A stretch of DNA of 64,000 nt from Bifidobacterium subtile (GCF_000741775.1 NZ_JGZR01000007.1:124001-188000), one strand, 5' to 3'; shown: positions 19,050 through 29,514, counted from the first letter of the stretch. Numbers and translations are program-made. Notes: a model not told the origin generated them from the sequence alone.

Positions 19050-19679
19050 ATGGCAGATACCATCACACTCAAGGGCGAAGTCCGCGACGAATTCGGCAAG
19101 GGCGTAGCCCGCCGCATGCGCGTGGCCCAGCAGATCCCCGCGACCATCTACGCCGGCGGAGTCCAGCCGGTCTTCATCAAGCTGCCGATGCGCGAGACCA
19201 CGCTGGCGTTGCGCCGCACCAACGCGCTGTTCACGATTGAGTTTGACAACGAATCCAAAATGGCCGTTGTCAAGGACGTGCAGCGCAACCCCGTCAAGCG
19301 CATCGTCGAGCACATCGACTTCTACGAGGTCAAGGCCGGCGAGAAGATTGAGGTCTCCGTCCCGGTCTTCGTCGAGGGCACTCCGAAGGGCGCGGCTGTC
19401 GCGTTCGTCGACATTCAGGAGCTCACTGTGCGCGCCGACGTTTCCAACCTGCCTGAGCGCATCGTGATCAATGTTGAAGGCCTGACCGACGGCACCAAGG
19501 TGTTCGCCAAGGACGTCGAGCTGCCTGAGGGTGTCGAGCTGGATGCCAGCACCAACACCGAGGAATCCGTCGTCACCGTCGAGGTGCCGGAGGATGCCTC
19601 GGAGGCCACTGCGGCTGCCGAACCCGCTGCCGCCGAGCCGGCCGCTGATGCTGAAGCCGCGCCCGAGCAGGCTGCGTGA
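19050..19679 (+). CDS. rplY: 50S ribosomal protein L25 (CTC form)
   Basis: The N-terminal domain (1-92) is the 5S rRNA-binding L25 fold, starting 'TITLKGEVRDEFGKGVARRM'. A C-terminal TL5/CTC beta domain follows to about residue 185, then an acidic Ala/Glu/Pro tail. 209 residues, normal for the CTC form of Gram-positive bacteria. The start is preceded by AAGGAG. It is monocistronic, closed by a strong terminator. Confidence 0.96.
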   Translation: MADTITLKGEVRDEFGKGVARRMRVAQQIPATIYAGGVQPVFIKLPMRETTLALRRTNALFTIEFDNESKMAVVKDVQRNPVKRIVEHIDFYEVKAGEKIEVSVPVFVEGTPKGAAVAFVDIQELTVRADVSNLPERIVINVEGLTDGTKVFAKDVELPEGVELDASTNTEESVVTVEVPEDASEATAAAEPAAAEPAADAEAAPEQAA

Positions 19680-19717
19680 GGCCTGAAACAGCGGTCTGAA
19701 ACGACATGGTGAAAGTC

Positions 19718-19747
19718 AAGGAGCCTGCATTCGCGTGCAGGCTCCTT
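19718..19747 (+). terminator. rplY terminator
   Basis: A perfect 12-bp stem (19718-19729/19736-19747) with loop TTCGCG ends in a short T stretch, 39 bases after the rplY stop. Confidence 0.8.
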
Positions 19748-19879
19748 TTCATAATGTGAACCGCCCGTTATCGCGATGTGATTTGTGTGTCTAGAATATG
19801 GAGCAGCGCCACGCCATAAGCGTCGACGTACCTGAACCTGCACCGTGAAGACGATGAAAACAGAAAAAGAAGCCAAGGA

Positions 19880-21007
19880 ATGAGTGAAAACAATCATCAT
19901 GATCCCGCAGCGTTGAACAAGCTCGCCGAGCCGTTCGAAGTGCTGCCCAACGACAATCCCGCCTCGGATGCCAAGCGTCAGGAGCTGACGGACAAGCCGG
20001 CCTTCGGCCAGGTCTTCTCCGACAACATGACCCACATGTCATGGACCAAGGGCGAAGGATGGTCGGATCGCCGTGTCGAGCCGTACGCGCCGCTGAAGCT
20101 GGACCCGGGCGCTTCGGTGCTGCACTATGCGCAGGAATGCTTCGAAGGCCTCAAGGCCTATCACCACGACGACGGTTCGGTATGGCTGTTCCGCCCGGAC
20201 GCGAACGCCAACCGCTTCCGCAACTCCGCCAAGCGCCTCTACCTGCCCGAGCTGCCGGTGGACGACTTCCTGGGCTCGGTCGCCGCGCTCGTCAAGCGCG
20301 ATGCGGCCTGGGTGCCGACCCGCCGCGAATACACGCTGTACATGCGCCCCTTCCTGTTCGCCTCCGAGCCCTTCCTCGGCGTGCGCGCGCCTGAAGAGGT
20401 CGACTACTGCGTGATCGCCTCGCCGTCCGGCCCGTACTTCCCCGGCGGCGTCAAGCCCGTGAACATCTGGGTCGAGGACACCTGGTTCCGCACCGGCCCC
20501 GGCGGCACTGGCTTCGCCAAGTGCGGCGGCAACTACGCAGCATCCCTGGTCGGCGAATACCGCGGCATCGAGAACGACTGCGAGCAGGTCTGCTTCGTCG
20601 ACGCGGCGACCAAGACCTATCTCGAAGAGCTCGGCGGCATGAACATGTTCGCCGTGCACAAGGACGGCCATCTCGAAACCCCGTCGCTCACCGGCAACAT
20701 TCTGCCCGGCGTGACCCGCAACTCCATCATCCAGCTCGCGCAGGATGAGGGCCGCGACGTGGTCGAGACCATGATCAAGCTGCAGGACCTGCTCGACGAC
20801 ATCAAGTCGGGCGAAGTCACCGAGGTATTCGCCTGCGGCACTGCGGCGATCATCACCCCGATCGGCCACTTCAAGTCCGAGAAGTTCGATGTGACCGTCG
20901 GCGACGGCGGCTCGGGCGAGTACACCGTTGCCACCCGCAACAAGCTGCTCGGCATCCAGCTCGGCGAGATCGAGGATCCGCACGACTGGATGTGGAAGGT
21001 CTGCTGA
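19880..21007 (+). CDS. ilvE: branched-chain amino acid aminotransferase
   Basis: A PLP-dependent class IV aminotransferase that interconverts Leu, Ile, Val and their keto acids with glutamate/2-oxoglutarate. The lysine of 'AKCGGNYAASL' (about residue 215) is the expected Schiff-base residue. 'LEELGGMNMFAV' and 'CGTAAIITPIG' complete the active-site set of the mycobacterial-type enzymes. 375 residues, the usual length for that subgroup. It stands alone between rplY and the TRIC gene. Confidence 0.96.
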   Translation: MSENNHHDPAALNKLAEPFEVLPNDNPASDAKRQELTDKPAFGQVFSDNMTHMSWTKGEGWSDRRVEPYAPLKLDPGASVLHYAQECFEGLKAYHHDDGSVWLFRPDANANRFRNSAKRLYLPELPVDDFLGSVAALVKRDAAWVPTRREYTLYMRPFLFASEPFLGVRAPEEVDYCVIASPSGPYFPGGVKPVNIWVEDTWFRTGPGGTGFAKCGGNYAASLVGEYRGIENDCEQVCFVDAATKTYLEELGGMNMFAVHKDGHLETPSLTGNILPGVTRNSIIQLAQDEGRDVVETMIKLQDLLDDIKSGEVTEVFACGTAAIITPIGHFKSEKFDVTVGDGGSGEYTVATRNKLLGIQLGEIEDPHDWMWKVC

Positions 21008-21109
21008 GCGGTTTTGCTTGCTCTGCCGGGCAGTCGCCAAATTGCGGCAGTTGCGGCAATCCGGCGAATCGACTGATTCATAGGATATAGGCCACGAATA
21101 ACCGGATAG

Positions 21110-21155
21110 ACGAGGGTCTGTTGGAAATGCGCAAGCGTTCCCGGCAGACCCTCGT
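21110..21155 (+). terminator. inverted repeat downstream of ilvE
   Basis: ACGAGGGTCTG (21110-21120) and its complement (21145-21155) flank a loop that holds a further partial pairing (GGAAATGCGC with GCGTTCC). It is 100 bases after ilvE. The T-run is weak, so termination is only a possibility. Confidence 0.4.
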
Positions 21156-21365
21156 TGGCGTTGAACTTCGTCGAACAGGACTGTACACAGGACTATACGA
21201 GGACCGAGCAAAAACCGTAAAAGGCCCGGAGTCCTGGCCTGATTATGGCGATTCGAAATACGACGGCGTCTGTGTCAGCCTGACCCTCTATTCTTCGATA
21301 CTGCAATGCATCAGCGATGCATCGGAAAGTCGCTGTATATCGAGGAGACGGGCAGGGGCGTGAGC

Positions 21366-22172
21366 ATGGAACCGGTGTTGGAGAGCAATGCGTTTTTCAT
21401 GGCCATCGAGTATCTCGCCATCTTCTGCTGCGGGCTTTCAGGCGGACTGATGGCTGTGCACAAGGGGTATGACCTGTTCTCCATCCTCATGACGTCCTGG
21501 CTCACGGCTGTGGGCGGCGGCATCGTGCGCGATGTGCTGCTTGGCATCTTCCCGCCTGTGGGCATATCGGACAGGGGACTGGTGCTGACCACGCTGGCTT
21601 CGGGCCTGGTTGTGGCGGTCATCCACCCGGAAGTCGACAAGCTCAAGTGGACCATGCTGGTGGTCGACGCGCTGGCATTAGGCCTGTTCGCGGTCAATGG
21701 CACTTCGAAGGCTCTGATCTATCACGCTTCCGGCATGACCGCAGTGTTCATCGGCATGTTCACTACGTTGGCCGGCGGGCTGATACGCGACGTGCTGCTC
21801 AATGAAGTGCCGGCGGTCATCAGAGACCGGCACTGGTATGCGGTGCCATCGTTCGTCGGCTGCGTGCTCACCGTGCTGCTGGACAAGGCGCTGAGCGCCG
21901 GACTGGTCACGTTCAACGCCGAGATGATCGGCGATGTGCTGATCGTAGGCATCGTGGTAGCGATGCGCATCCTCTCAGTGGTGTTCAACATCCAGCTTCC
22001 CGGTGCGCTGCGACGTCACGAGGCGCATCTGCCGCCGGTACAGCCCAGTCGGTACTTGCGCCGGCCGGTCATCCACCCGCAGGCCCACGGTTCGGGTGTT
22101 TCAGGTCATAGCCGAAGGCGGAATGACGACGCCGACGATGATGGATCGCGGACGTCGGGCGGCGCGAAGTAG
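21366..22172 (+). CDS. TRIC-type cation channel family membrane protein (YadS/UPF0126)
   Basis: This integral membrane protein has about seven hydrophobic segments arranged as two homologous halves. Each half carries the conserved kinked-helix motif: 'GGGIVRDVLLG' (near residue 55) and 'GGLIRDVLLNE' (near 140). The family forms trimeric cation channels. The C-terminal 55 residues are hydrophilic and Arg/His/Asp-rich. ATG 21366 is chosen as the first residue close to the first membrane segment; an upstream start at 21306 lacks support. Confidence 0.88.
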   Translation: MEPVLESNAFFMAIEYLAIFCCGLSGGLMAVHKGYDLFSILMTSWLTAVGGGIVRDVLLGIFPPVGISDRGLVLTTLASGLVVAVIHPEVDKLKWTMLVVDALALGLFAVNGTSKALIYHASGMTAVFIGMFTTLAGGLIRDVLLNEVPAVIRDRHWYAVPSFVGCVLTVLLDKALSAGLVTFNAEMIGDVLIVGIVVAMRILSVVFNIQLPGALRRHEAHLPPVQPSRYLRRPVIHPQAHGSGVSGHSRRRNDDADDDGSRTSGGAK

Positions 22173-22254
22173 CGCGAACCGGCCGGCTGATGATCCGACC
22201 GAATGGATGACGCGCCTGTCCGGCGAGAGCGAGCAGACGATTCTTGCAGGGCCC

Positions 22255-22302
22255 TGGTAGGAATATCACGTTAACGCGACGATTCGCGTGACGTTCCTAC
22301 CA
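22255..22302. repeat. imperfect inverted repeat between TRIC gene and rpsT
   Basis: 16-base arms 22255-22270 and 22287-22302 match with two mismatches. A partial third copy of the right arm follows at about 22303-22315. A related unit (TATCACGCTAACCGCG) recurs at 22340-22380. Function is unknown. Confidence 0.45.
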
Positions 22303-22418
22303 CGTGACATTCCTACAAAAAGCTTGTGCTGCTTGTATGTTTATCACGCTAACCGCGTGTTTTGCGTGAAGTCGCTACGAGTTGCGGATGATATCTGGAC
22401 CGCGCAAACCAGGTATGC

Positions 22419-22452
22419 AAAAAGCCCGCAGGCGTGAACCTGCGGGCTTTTT
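22419..22452 (-). terminator. rpsT terminator
   Basis: A 14-bp stem with loop CGTGAA and A/T-rich flanks ends the minus-strand rpsT transcript. It could also stop transcripts arriving from the TRIC gene. Confidence 0.85.
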
Positions 22453-22481
22453 ACAAGCGATGGGTCGTCAGACCCGTCACA

Positions 22482-22742
22482 TCACAGCGCGTTGATCGCG
22501 ACGGCGAGACCGGACTTGCGGTTGGCGGCCTGATTCCTGTGAATCACGCCACGGCCTGCAGCCTTGTCGAGCTTCTGCGCGGCAACCTGGTAAGCGGCCG
22601 TGGCAGCTTCCTTATCGCCCTCGGCGATGGCCTGACGCGTGGCGCGAATCGAGGTCTTGAGACCGGACTTCACAGCCACGTTGCGCTGGTGCGCCTTCTC
22701 ATTGGTGAGAACGCGCTTCTTCTGCGACTTAATGTTTGCCAC
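22482..22742 (-). CDS. rpsT: 30S ribosomal protein S20
   Basis: This 86-residue basic helical-bundle protein binds the 5' domain of 16S rRNA. It starts '[18 protein letters not shown]', the classical S20 beginning, and ends with '[16 protein letters not shown]'. It is divergent from lepA, a common arrangement in bacteria. Confidence 0.97.
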   Translation of the reverse strand: MANIKSQKKRVLTNEKAHQRNVAVKSGLKTSIRATRQAIAEGDKEAATAAYQVAAQKLDKAAGRGVIHRNQAANRKSGLAVAINAL

Positions 22743-23001
22743 TATCTACTCCAAACAACGTTTTCTATAAGGACATACAAACAAATATGTTAACACCACA
22801 TTCGGATAATCCCTATGCGGCAGTCTGAGTGTCGCACTGAGAACTCATATTGTGTGTCGTACTGCAATGCCTACAGGAGTCGATAGACTGGTGTGGTTGT
22901 GAAGCAGTGGCTGCGATGGCGTTTGTTGGAGACACAGTCGTGGAAGCAGCGCATGGAAATGGCAAGTTGGCAACAACAAGTGGCAAGGAGACGCACATCA
23001 A

Positions 23002-24879
<1,878 letters not shown>

Positions 24880-24910
24880 CGAGTGATGACATCGTCATCG
24901 TCAGTTCGCA

Positions 24911-24951
24911 GCCGAGGTGAGCAGCCGTTAAGACTGCGAAGGCAGCGTCGG
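24911..24951. repeat. partial core of the structured element family
   Basis: The sequence from 'GCCGAGGTGAGCAGCC' to 'GGCAGCGTCGG' matches the 3' half of the elements at 25007 and 25143, including hairpin 2 (with one mismatched pair). Hairpin 1 is missing. It begins 31 bases after the lepA stop and marks the upstream edge of the array. Confidence 0.7.
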
Positions 24952-24967
24952 GGTAGGACGGTTATTG

Positions 24968-25006
24968 ATGTTTGAAGTGTATATTCATGTGCCTTTTTGC
25001 TTAAGA
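24968..25006 (+). pseudogene. duplicated hemW 5' fragment, copy 1
   Basis: The 39 bases encode MFEVYIHVPFCLR, identical in protein to the real hemW start at 25240. Three third-base differences (GAA/GAG, GTG/GTT, TAT/TAC) are all synonymous. After codon 13 the sequence departs into the repeat core, and translation would soon stop in unrelated frames. Confidence 0.85.
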
Positions 25007-25103
25007 TGCCGAGGCGTTAAGCCGAGAGTCCTGTGGACTCTTGGTAGCCGAGGTGAGCAGCCGCGAAGGCTGCGAGGGCAGCGTCGGAAGTTGGCATATT
25101 ATC
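25007..25103. repeat. structured element core, copy C1
   Basis: Hairpin 1 is CCGAGAGTCC-TGT-GGACTCTTGG (25022-25044, one G-T pair) and hairpin 2 is GCAGCC-GCGAA-GGCTGC (25057-25073). The connector 'GCCGAGGTGAGC' is shared with the elements at 3.1-3.7 kb. Compared with those, stem 1 differs on both strands so that pairing is kept. Long closing arms are absent; only short pairs such as ATGCC/GGCAT (25006-25010/25093-25097) are available. Confidence 0.8.
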
Positions 25104-25142
25104 ATGTTTGAGGTTTACATTCATGTGCCTTTTTGCTTAAGA
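25104..25142 (+). pseudogene. duplicated hemW 5' fragment, copy 2
   Basis: These 39 bases are identical to bases 25240-25278 of intact hemW, then run into repeat core C2. A ribosome starting here would make a short peptide with the first radical-SAM cysteine but not the CxxxCxxC set. Confidence 0.88.
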
Positions 25143-25239
25143 TGCCGAGGCGTTAAGCCGAGAGTCCTGTGGACTCTTGGTAGCCGAGGTGAGCAGCCGC
25201 GAAGGCTGCGAGGGCAGCGTCGGAAGTTGGCATATTATC
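25143..25239. repeat. structured element core, copy C2
   Basis: This is identical to copy C1 at 25007-25103 and offset by 136 bases. It ends directly at the ATG of intact hemW, so the 3' part of the element forms the hemW leader, with no clear Shine-Dalgarno sequence there. Confidence 0.85.
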
Positions 25240-26592
25240 ATGTTTGAGGTTTACATTCATGTGCCTTTTTGCTTAAGACGCTGCGGCTACTGCGATTTCA
25301 ACACGTACACTTCGCCGGATATGGGCGGCGGGGCGAGCCGAAGCAACTACGCCACAATGGCGATTGCGGAGATGCGGCTGATCAAGCGCTGGCAGTACGA
25401 GCATGGCATCGTAGAACCTGCCGCATCGACGGTGTTCTTCGGCGGCGGCACTCCCACGATTTTGCCAGCCGATGACCTCGCACGCACGCTGCACGCCGTC
25501 GAGCAGCTCTGGGGGCTGGAACCAGGTGCGGAAATCACCACGGAAGCCAATCCCGACACCGTCGATGAGGACTATGTTGCCGTGCTCGCGGACGCAGGTT
25601 TCACACGGATTTCCTTCGGCATGCAGTCGGCGGTGCCGCGCGTGCTCAAAACGCTCGACCGCACGCATACGCCCGCGAGTGTCGAGGCAGGGGTTCGGGC
25701 CGCCGACAAAGCCGGAATCCGCTCAAGCGTGGATCTGATCTACGGCACGCCGGGGGAGAGTCTGGGGGACTGGCGCTACTCCGCGAAAACGGCAGTCGAT
25801 CTGGGCGTCAACCATATTTCCGCGTATGCGCTCACGTTGGAACCGACGACGAAAATGGGCCGCATGGTGCGTTCTGGCCGGCTGCCGAAGCCCGATGACG
25901 ATGACGAGGCGAACAAGTACGAAATAGCTGAGGATCTGTTCTCCGCAGCGGGATTGCAGTGGTACGAGGTCTCGAACTGGGCGCGGCCGGGCTATGAGAG
26001 CCAGCATAACCTCGGCTATTGGCGCAACGTCGATTGGGCGGGCATCGGGCCGGGTGCACACAGCCATTACAATCGCGCGTCAGCGAGCCGCCTGACTGGA
26101 CTTGCGCAGCCCAATGACCACGACGCGGCAAAGTATAAGCCGCAGCCGCTGCAGACAGGGGTCAGGGCCTGGGATATCAAGCATCCGCGCGTATGGGGCG
26201 AATCGATTTCTAGCGGCAACGTGCCGTGGCAGGGCCAGGAGGCCATCACCGCCAAGGAAAACCTCGAAGAGCTCATCATGCTCGGCTTGCGCCTGCACGA
26301 AGGTCTTGATCTGAACCGGATCGATCGGGCGATGCACGAGCCTGATGGCGACAATGCTATAGACAGTGCTCATGCGAATTATTCCAGTATGGACGATATT
26401 GCTTCGACTGATTCCGTTGCCCCCAGCACAGCTAACAATCGCAACGATTTCGCCCTCCGGCGCACTCGTATCGCCAAACTGGCCGATGACGGCCTGCTCA
26501 CGATTCACGGCAACCGCGTGGTCCCCACTTTGCGCGGCCGCCTGCTCAACGACTACCTCATCGAGCAGTTTTTCGACATGGTCGGCTTGTGA
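25240..26592 (+). CDS. hemW: radical SAM heme chaperone HemW (HemN-like)
   Basis: A radical-SAM family protein thought to deliver heme. The N-terminus 'YIHVPFCLRRCGYCDFNTYT' has the CxxxCxxC cluster motif (residues 11-18), with the phenylalanine/asparagine context typical of HemW. 'FFGGGTPT' follows near residue 70. A hydrophilic Asp/Ser/Asn-rich insertion occupies about residues 365-405. ATG 25240 gives the family start; the frame is open upstream to 25177 but that part is repeat core. 450 residues. Confidence 0.93.
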   Translation: MFEVYIHVPFCLRRCGYCDFNTYTSPDMGGGASRSNYATMAIAEMRLIKRWQYEHGIVEPAASTVFFGGGTPTILPADDLARTLHAVEQLWGLEPGAEITTEANPDTVDEDYVAVLADAGFTRISFGMQSAVPRVLKTLDRTHTPASVEAGVRAADKAGIRSSVDLIYGTPGESLGDWRYSAKTAVDLGVNHISAYALTLEPTTKMGRMVRSGRLPKPDDDDEANKYEIAEDLFSAAGLQWYEVSNWARPGYESQHNLGYWRNVDWAGIGPGAHSHYNRASASRLTGLAQPNDHDAAKYKPQPLQTGVRAWDIKHPRVWGESISSGNVPWQGQEAITAKENLEELIMLGLRLHEGLDLNRIDRAMHEPDGDNAIDSAHANYSSMDDIASTDSVAPSTANNRNDFALRRTRIAKLADDGLLTIHGNRVVPTLRGRLLNDYLIEQFFDMVGL

Positions 26593-26696
26593 TTCACACA
26601 TGATTCGGCTCACGCTTTTCTGCCGATACATGTGCTGCTGCGTGATTTCACCGTTGCACGCAGCTATCGGCGTTATGTGAGGCGCTAATCCACCCT

Positions 26697-26836
26697 TGCT
26701 GAGGTCTATCTGCGTTGTGTGAGGCGTTATTTCGTTGAGAGTCAAGTATCGGACAGCCAGAAACCGCCATTTTCGGGCGGCGCTACTTGAGGTGCCACCG
26801 ATTTAGCGCCTCACACAACGCAGATAGACCTCAGCA
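26697..26836. repeat. 30-bp perfect inverted repeat after hemW
   Basis: Arms 26697-26726 and 26807-26836 are perfectly complementary and 80 bases apart. The loop contains a small hairpin CCGCC-n7-GGCGG (26764-26780). A shorter version of the arm (CGTTATGTGAGGCG, 26671-26684) lies outside on the left, and its counterpart (CGCCTCATATAACG, about 26850-26863) outside on the right, so the structure is nested. No gene is seen between 26593 and 27054. Confidence 0.75.
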
Positions 26837-27054
26837 GCACCCCAATAACGCCTCATATAACGCAGATACACTGGTTTTCGGATGCCAACGAGAGATTGTC
26901 GACATGATTGGTCACTCAGGAGACTAGAACGCGCGTTCTTGCATGCATAACCATGAGAAACGCCCACAGGGCAAACCAAAAGTGTGAGTCGCAATCTTGG
27001 TGCACAGCTCAACTATCAGGATTTCAGGTCTTCGACCGGTGGCGATTGGTGGAT

Positions 27055-27585
27055 ATGATGGGCAAAACAGTTGTCGGCTCCATCAGTGCGCGATTCGCGG
27101 AGCTACGAAGAAAGCTGGGTGTCATGCAGGAATTCCTTGTACAGTGCGGCGGGATTGGCGAAGACCACAGGTTTTTCACCGAGTTCACGGGGCGAGGCGA
27201 CGATATTTCGCCGAGCTTCCATTTGTTGTCGATTCCCGAGGGAACTGAGACGCTGGCGATAGTCCTGAGAGACGAAAGCCACCCGATTTTCGGTTCGATG
27301 ACGCATTGGCTTATCTGGAATCTGCCAGTCGACCCTGACATTGCTGCGAATATCGCCAAAGGAACTCGATCTGGAAGAGGGAACGCGCGGCAGGGCGTCG
27401 CTTATGGCTGGCATCGGTACCGGGGTCCGAAGCCGCCCAAGGGAACGACGCACCGGTATGTTTTCACCGTGTATGCGGTGAACGGCGAACTTGACCTCGG
27501 CGGCATGACAACGTTGAGAAGACTGCGCAAGGCGATGCGCGGGAAGGTTTTAGGCATTGGCCGCGTCGAGGGTCTTTTTGAATGA
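27055..27585 (+). CDS. YbhB/YbcL (PEBP/Raf kinase inhibitor-like) family protein
   Basis: The phosphatidylethanolamine-binding-protein fold is recognised from 'FTGRGDDISPSFHL', 'IVLRDESHPIFGSMTHWLIWN' (the Asp-Pro and His-Trp ligand-site strands) and 'YRGPKPPKGTTHRYVFTVYA'. The bacterial proteins have no settled function. No signal peptide is seen. The start is uncertain: ATG 27055 or 27058 gives about 176 residues, and upstream starts to 26908 add non-family sequence. Confidence 0.82.
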   Translation: MMGKTVVGSISARFAELRRKLGVMQEFLVQCGGIGEDHRFFTEFTGRGDDISPSFHLLSIPEGTETLAIVLRDESHPIFGSMTHWLIWNLPVDPDIAANIAKGTRSGRGNARQGVAYGWHRYRGPKPPKGTTHRYVFTVYAVNGELDLGGMTTLRRLRKAMRGKVLGIGRVEGLFE

Positions 27586-27690
27586 GCCGGGGCTGCGATG
27601 CATGCCCGACCATGTCGTTGGCAGTTCCAGACGCAACTTTGACGTTTGCTCGCTGCATTTCATAACCCAGCCTGACTACCATAGGCCTGC

Positions 27691-29274
27691 ATGAGCTATG
27701 TTGCGACATTCGATGCGGGTACTACGGCGGTCAAGGCGGCGCTGACTGACGACGATGGCGGCATTGTTGCGTCGTGCTCGAGCGATGCGATGCCATTATT
27801 CACTGGCGATGGGCATCAGGAGCAGGACCCGCGCGACTGGTGGCGGGCCTTCCTGCAAGCGGCTCACGCCATGCTGGCGCAGGCTGCGCAATCCGTGCCA
27901 GAGTTCGACCCGGCCGATATTCTCGGCATCATCATGAGCGGACAGATGCAGGATGTCATCGCGCTCGATGAGCAGCTGAATCCGGTGCGCCGTGCGGTGC
28001 TCTATTCAGACGGTCGGGCGGATTGCGAGGCTCGTGAATTGGCCGAAATCGTAGGCGACGCGACCTTTCACAACCTGACCGGCAATCAGCTTGAAGGCTC
28101 GTTGCCGCTGCCCAAGCTTATGTGGCTCAAACGCCACGAACCGCAGAATTTCGCGAAAACACGCCACATATTGTTTGATGCCAAGGACTACCTTATCGCC
28201 CGGCTGACAGAGGCATTGGTGGCCGACGTCGTCGCCAGCTCCACAGTCGGGGCGATGGATATTCGCCAGCGCGCATGGAGCAGCAGCCTTATCGATGCGG
28301 CGGGCATGGATGAGTCCTTGTTCCCCGCATTGCACAATCCAGAGAATCGTGTGGGCGAAGTCACCAATCAGGCCGCCGAGTTGACCGGGTTCACGCCCGG
28401 CACACCCGTGTTCGCCGGCATCGGGGACGCGGGAGCCACCACGCTCGCCAGCGGCGTGACCAAACCGGGCGAATACAACATCAACATCGGCACCTCCGGG
28501 TGGATCGCCACCGTCTCGCCCGAACCGATTACGGACCGGGCAGGCGTCGCGAACCTCGCGTGCACTACGGCGGGAGGCACACGCAACAATGTCAGTAGTG
28601 GTGTCAGCAGCGGTGTCATTAATGGCGTGCCGTTCCTTAACGCCGGCAACGTGCATCGCTGGATCACGTCCGTATTCGCGGGGAATCGTGATGATCAAGG
28701 TCATCATGACCAAGACTGTGATGGTGAAGGCACCAGTTGCGGCGTCGATTACGGCCGTATGGGTGCGATGCTGGCCCGCAGCACGCCTGGCAGCAACGGC
28801 GTGCTGTGCCTGCCATACCTCTCCGGCGAGCGCTTCCCCGTGATGAATGCCTCCATCCGCGGTGCCTACGTTGGTCTCTCATCCGACACGACGGCTGCGG
28901 ATATGGCGCGGGCGGCGCTCGAAGGGGTTGCGTTCTCCATCCGTCAGGGCTTGGAGACCTTCGACGCCGCAGCGTCGGAGATCACGCTGATTGGCGGGGG
29001 AGCGCGGGAGCATGTCTGGTGCCAGATTATGGCCGATGTCCTCGGCCACCCCATCGAAGTGTTCCGCAACGCGGACGTCATGCCGGCCGCTGCGCTTTCG
29101 TTCCTGGTGCATTACGCGCTCGGGCGCTTCACTTCGCTCGATGAGGTCACGGCTCGGCTGCGCGCCTGCCGCGACAGCGTCAGCTATGAGCCCGATGCGG
29201 CAACCGTGCGCCTGTACGATACGGCCTATAACCGTTACCGTGCGCTGTATCCGGCCATTAATGGGCTTGGATAA
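27691..29274 (+). CDS. xylB: xylulokinase-like FGGY carbohydrate kinase
   Basis: A sugar kinase of the FGGY family; the starting 'YVATFDAGTTAVKAAL' is the ATP-binding phosphate-1 motif. 'DWWRAFLQAA' and 'GIGDAGATTLASGV' match the xylulokinase subgroup, so D-xylulose is the likely substrate, feeding the bifid shunt. An insertion around residues 295-350 is Ser/Gly-rich then His/Asp-rich (NVSSGVSSGVINGV; DDQGHHDQDCDGEG). No ribosome binding site is visible; TACCAT at 27677-27682 would start the mRNA on or next to the ATG. 527 residues. Confidence 0.85.
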   Translation: MSYVATFDAGTTAVKAALTDDDGGIVASCSSDAMPLFTGDGHQEQDPRDWWRAFLQAAHAMLAQAAQSVPEFDPADILGIIMSGQMQDVIALDEQLNPVRRAVLYSDGRADCEARELAEIVGDATFHNLTGNQLEGSLPLPKLMWLKRHEPQNFAKTRHILFDAKDYLIARLTEALVADVVASSTVGAMDIRQRAWSSSLIDAAGMDESLFPALHNPENRVGEVTNQAAELTGFTPGTPVFAGIGDAGATTLASGVTKPGEYNINIGTSGWIATVSPEPITDRAGVANLACTTAGGTRNNVSSGVSSGVINGVPFLNAGNVHRWITSVFAGNRDDQGHHDQDCDGEGTSCGVDYGRMGAMLARSTPGSNGVLCLPYLSGERFPVMNASIRGAYVGLSSDTTAADMARAALEGVAFSIRQGLETFDAAASEITLIGGGAREHVWCQIMADVLGHPIEVFRNADVMPAAALSFLVHYALGRFTSLDEVTARLRACRDSVSYEPDAATVRLYDTAYNRYRALYPAINGLG

Positions 29275-29362
29275 GCGGGATTCGATGCCATCGCAGGGGC
29301 TATGCATCAGTAGTAACGCTAAGCCGAAGCAAAGGGCAAACTGATGCAGTGTCCCGGAGGAA

Positions 29363-29471
29363 TGCCCCTTTCGTGACGCTAATGCGGAACCAGCGTCACA
29401 AAAGGGGCAGTATCCCTTGAGCAGTGCCCCTTTCGTGACGCTTACCGGCAGTATTCGTCACGAAAGGGGCA
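29363..29471. repeat. two successive hairpins with shared arm sequence
   Basis: The first has 18-base arms (29363-29380/29392-29409) with one mismatch, the second 16-bp perfect arms (29425-29440/29456-29471). Both left arms begin TGCCCCTTTCGTGACG, so the four arms can also pair in alternative combinations. It lies between xylB and the VOC gene. Confidence 0.7.
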
Positions 29472-29514
29472 TAGTAGGTGGCCGGGACTGAGAATACAAG
29501 TCGGGAGGCATATC

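Larger units (their letters stand above)
24968..25239. repeat. two tandem 136-bp units preceding hemW
   Basis: Units 24968-25103 and 25104-25239 are identical except for the three synonymous bases in the hemW fragment. Each unit is a hemW 5' fragment (39 bases), then the structured core, then the hemW upstream sequence AAGTTGGCATATTATC. A third hemW start at 25240 begins the intact gene. Confidence 0.92.

Noticed and set aside
21121..21363. 80-residue frame between ilvE and the TRIC gene
   Set aside because: No ribosome site, biased composition without hydrophobic core, and overlaps an inverted repeat.
24968..25239. Possible CRISPR-like array
   Set aside because: Only two 136-bp units with identical content and no variable spacers; no cas genes in the window.
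25041..25247. Short open frame through the hemW tandem array
   Set aside because: It runs through the repeat core and a hemW fragment in mixed frames; the peptide has no sign of selection.
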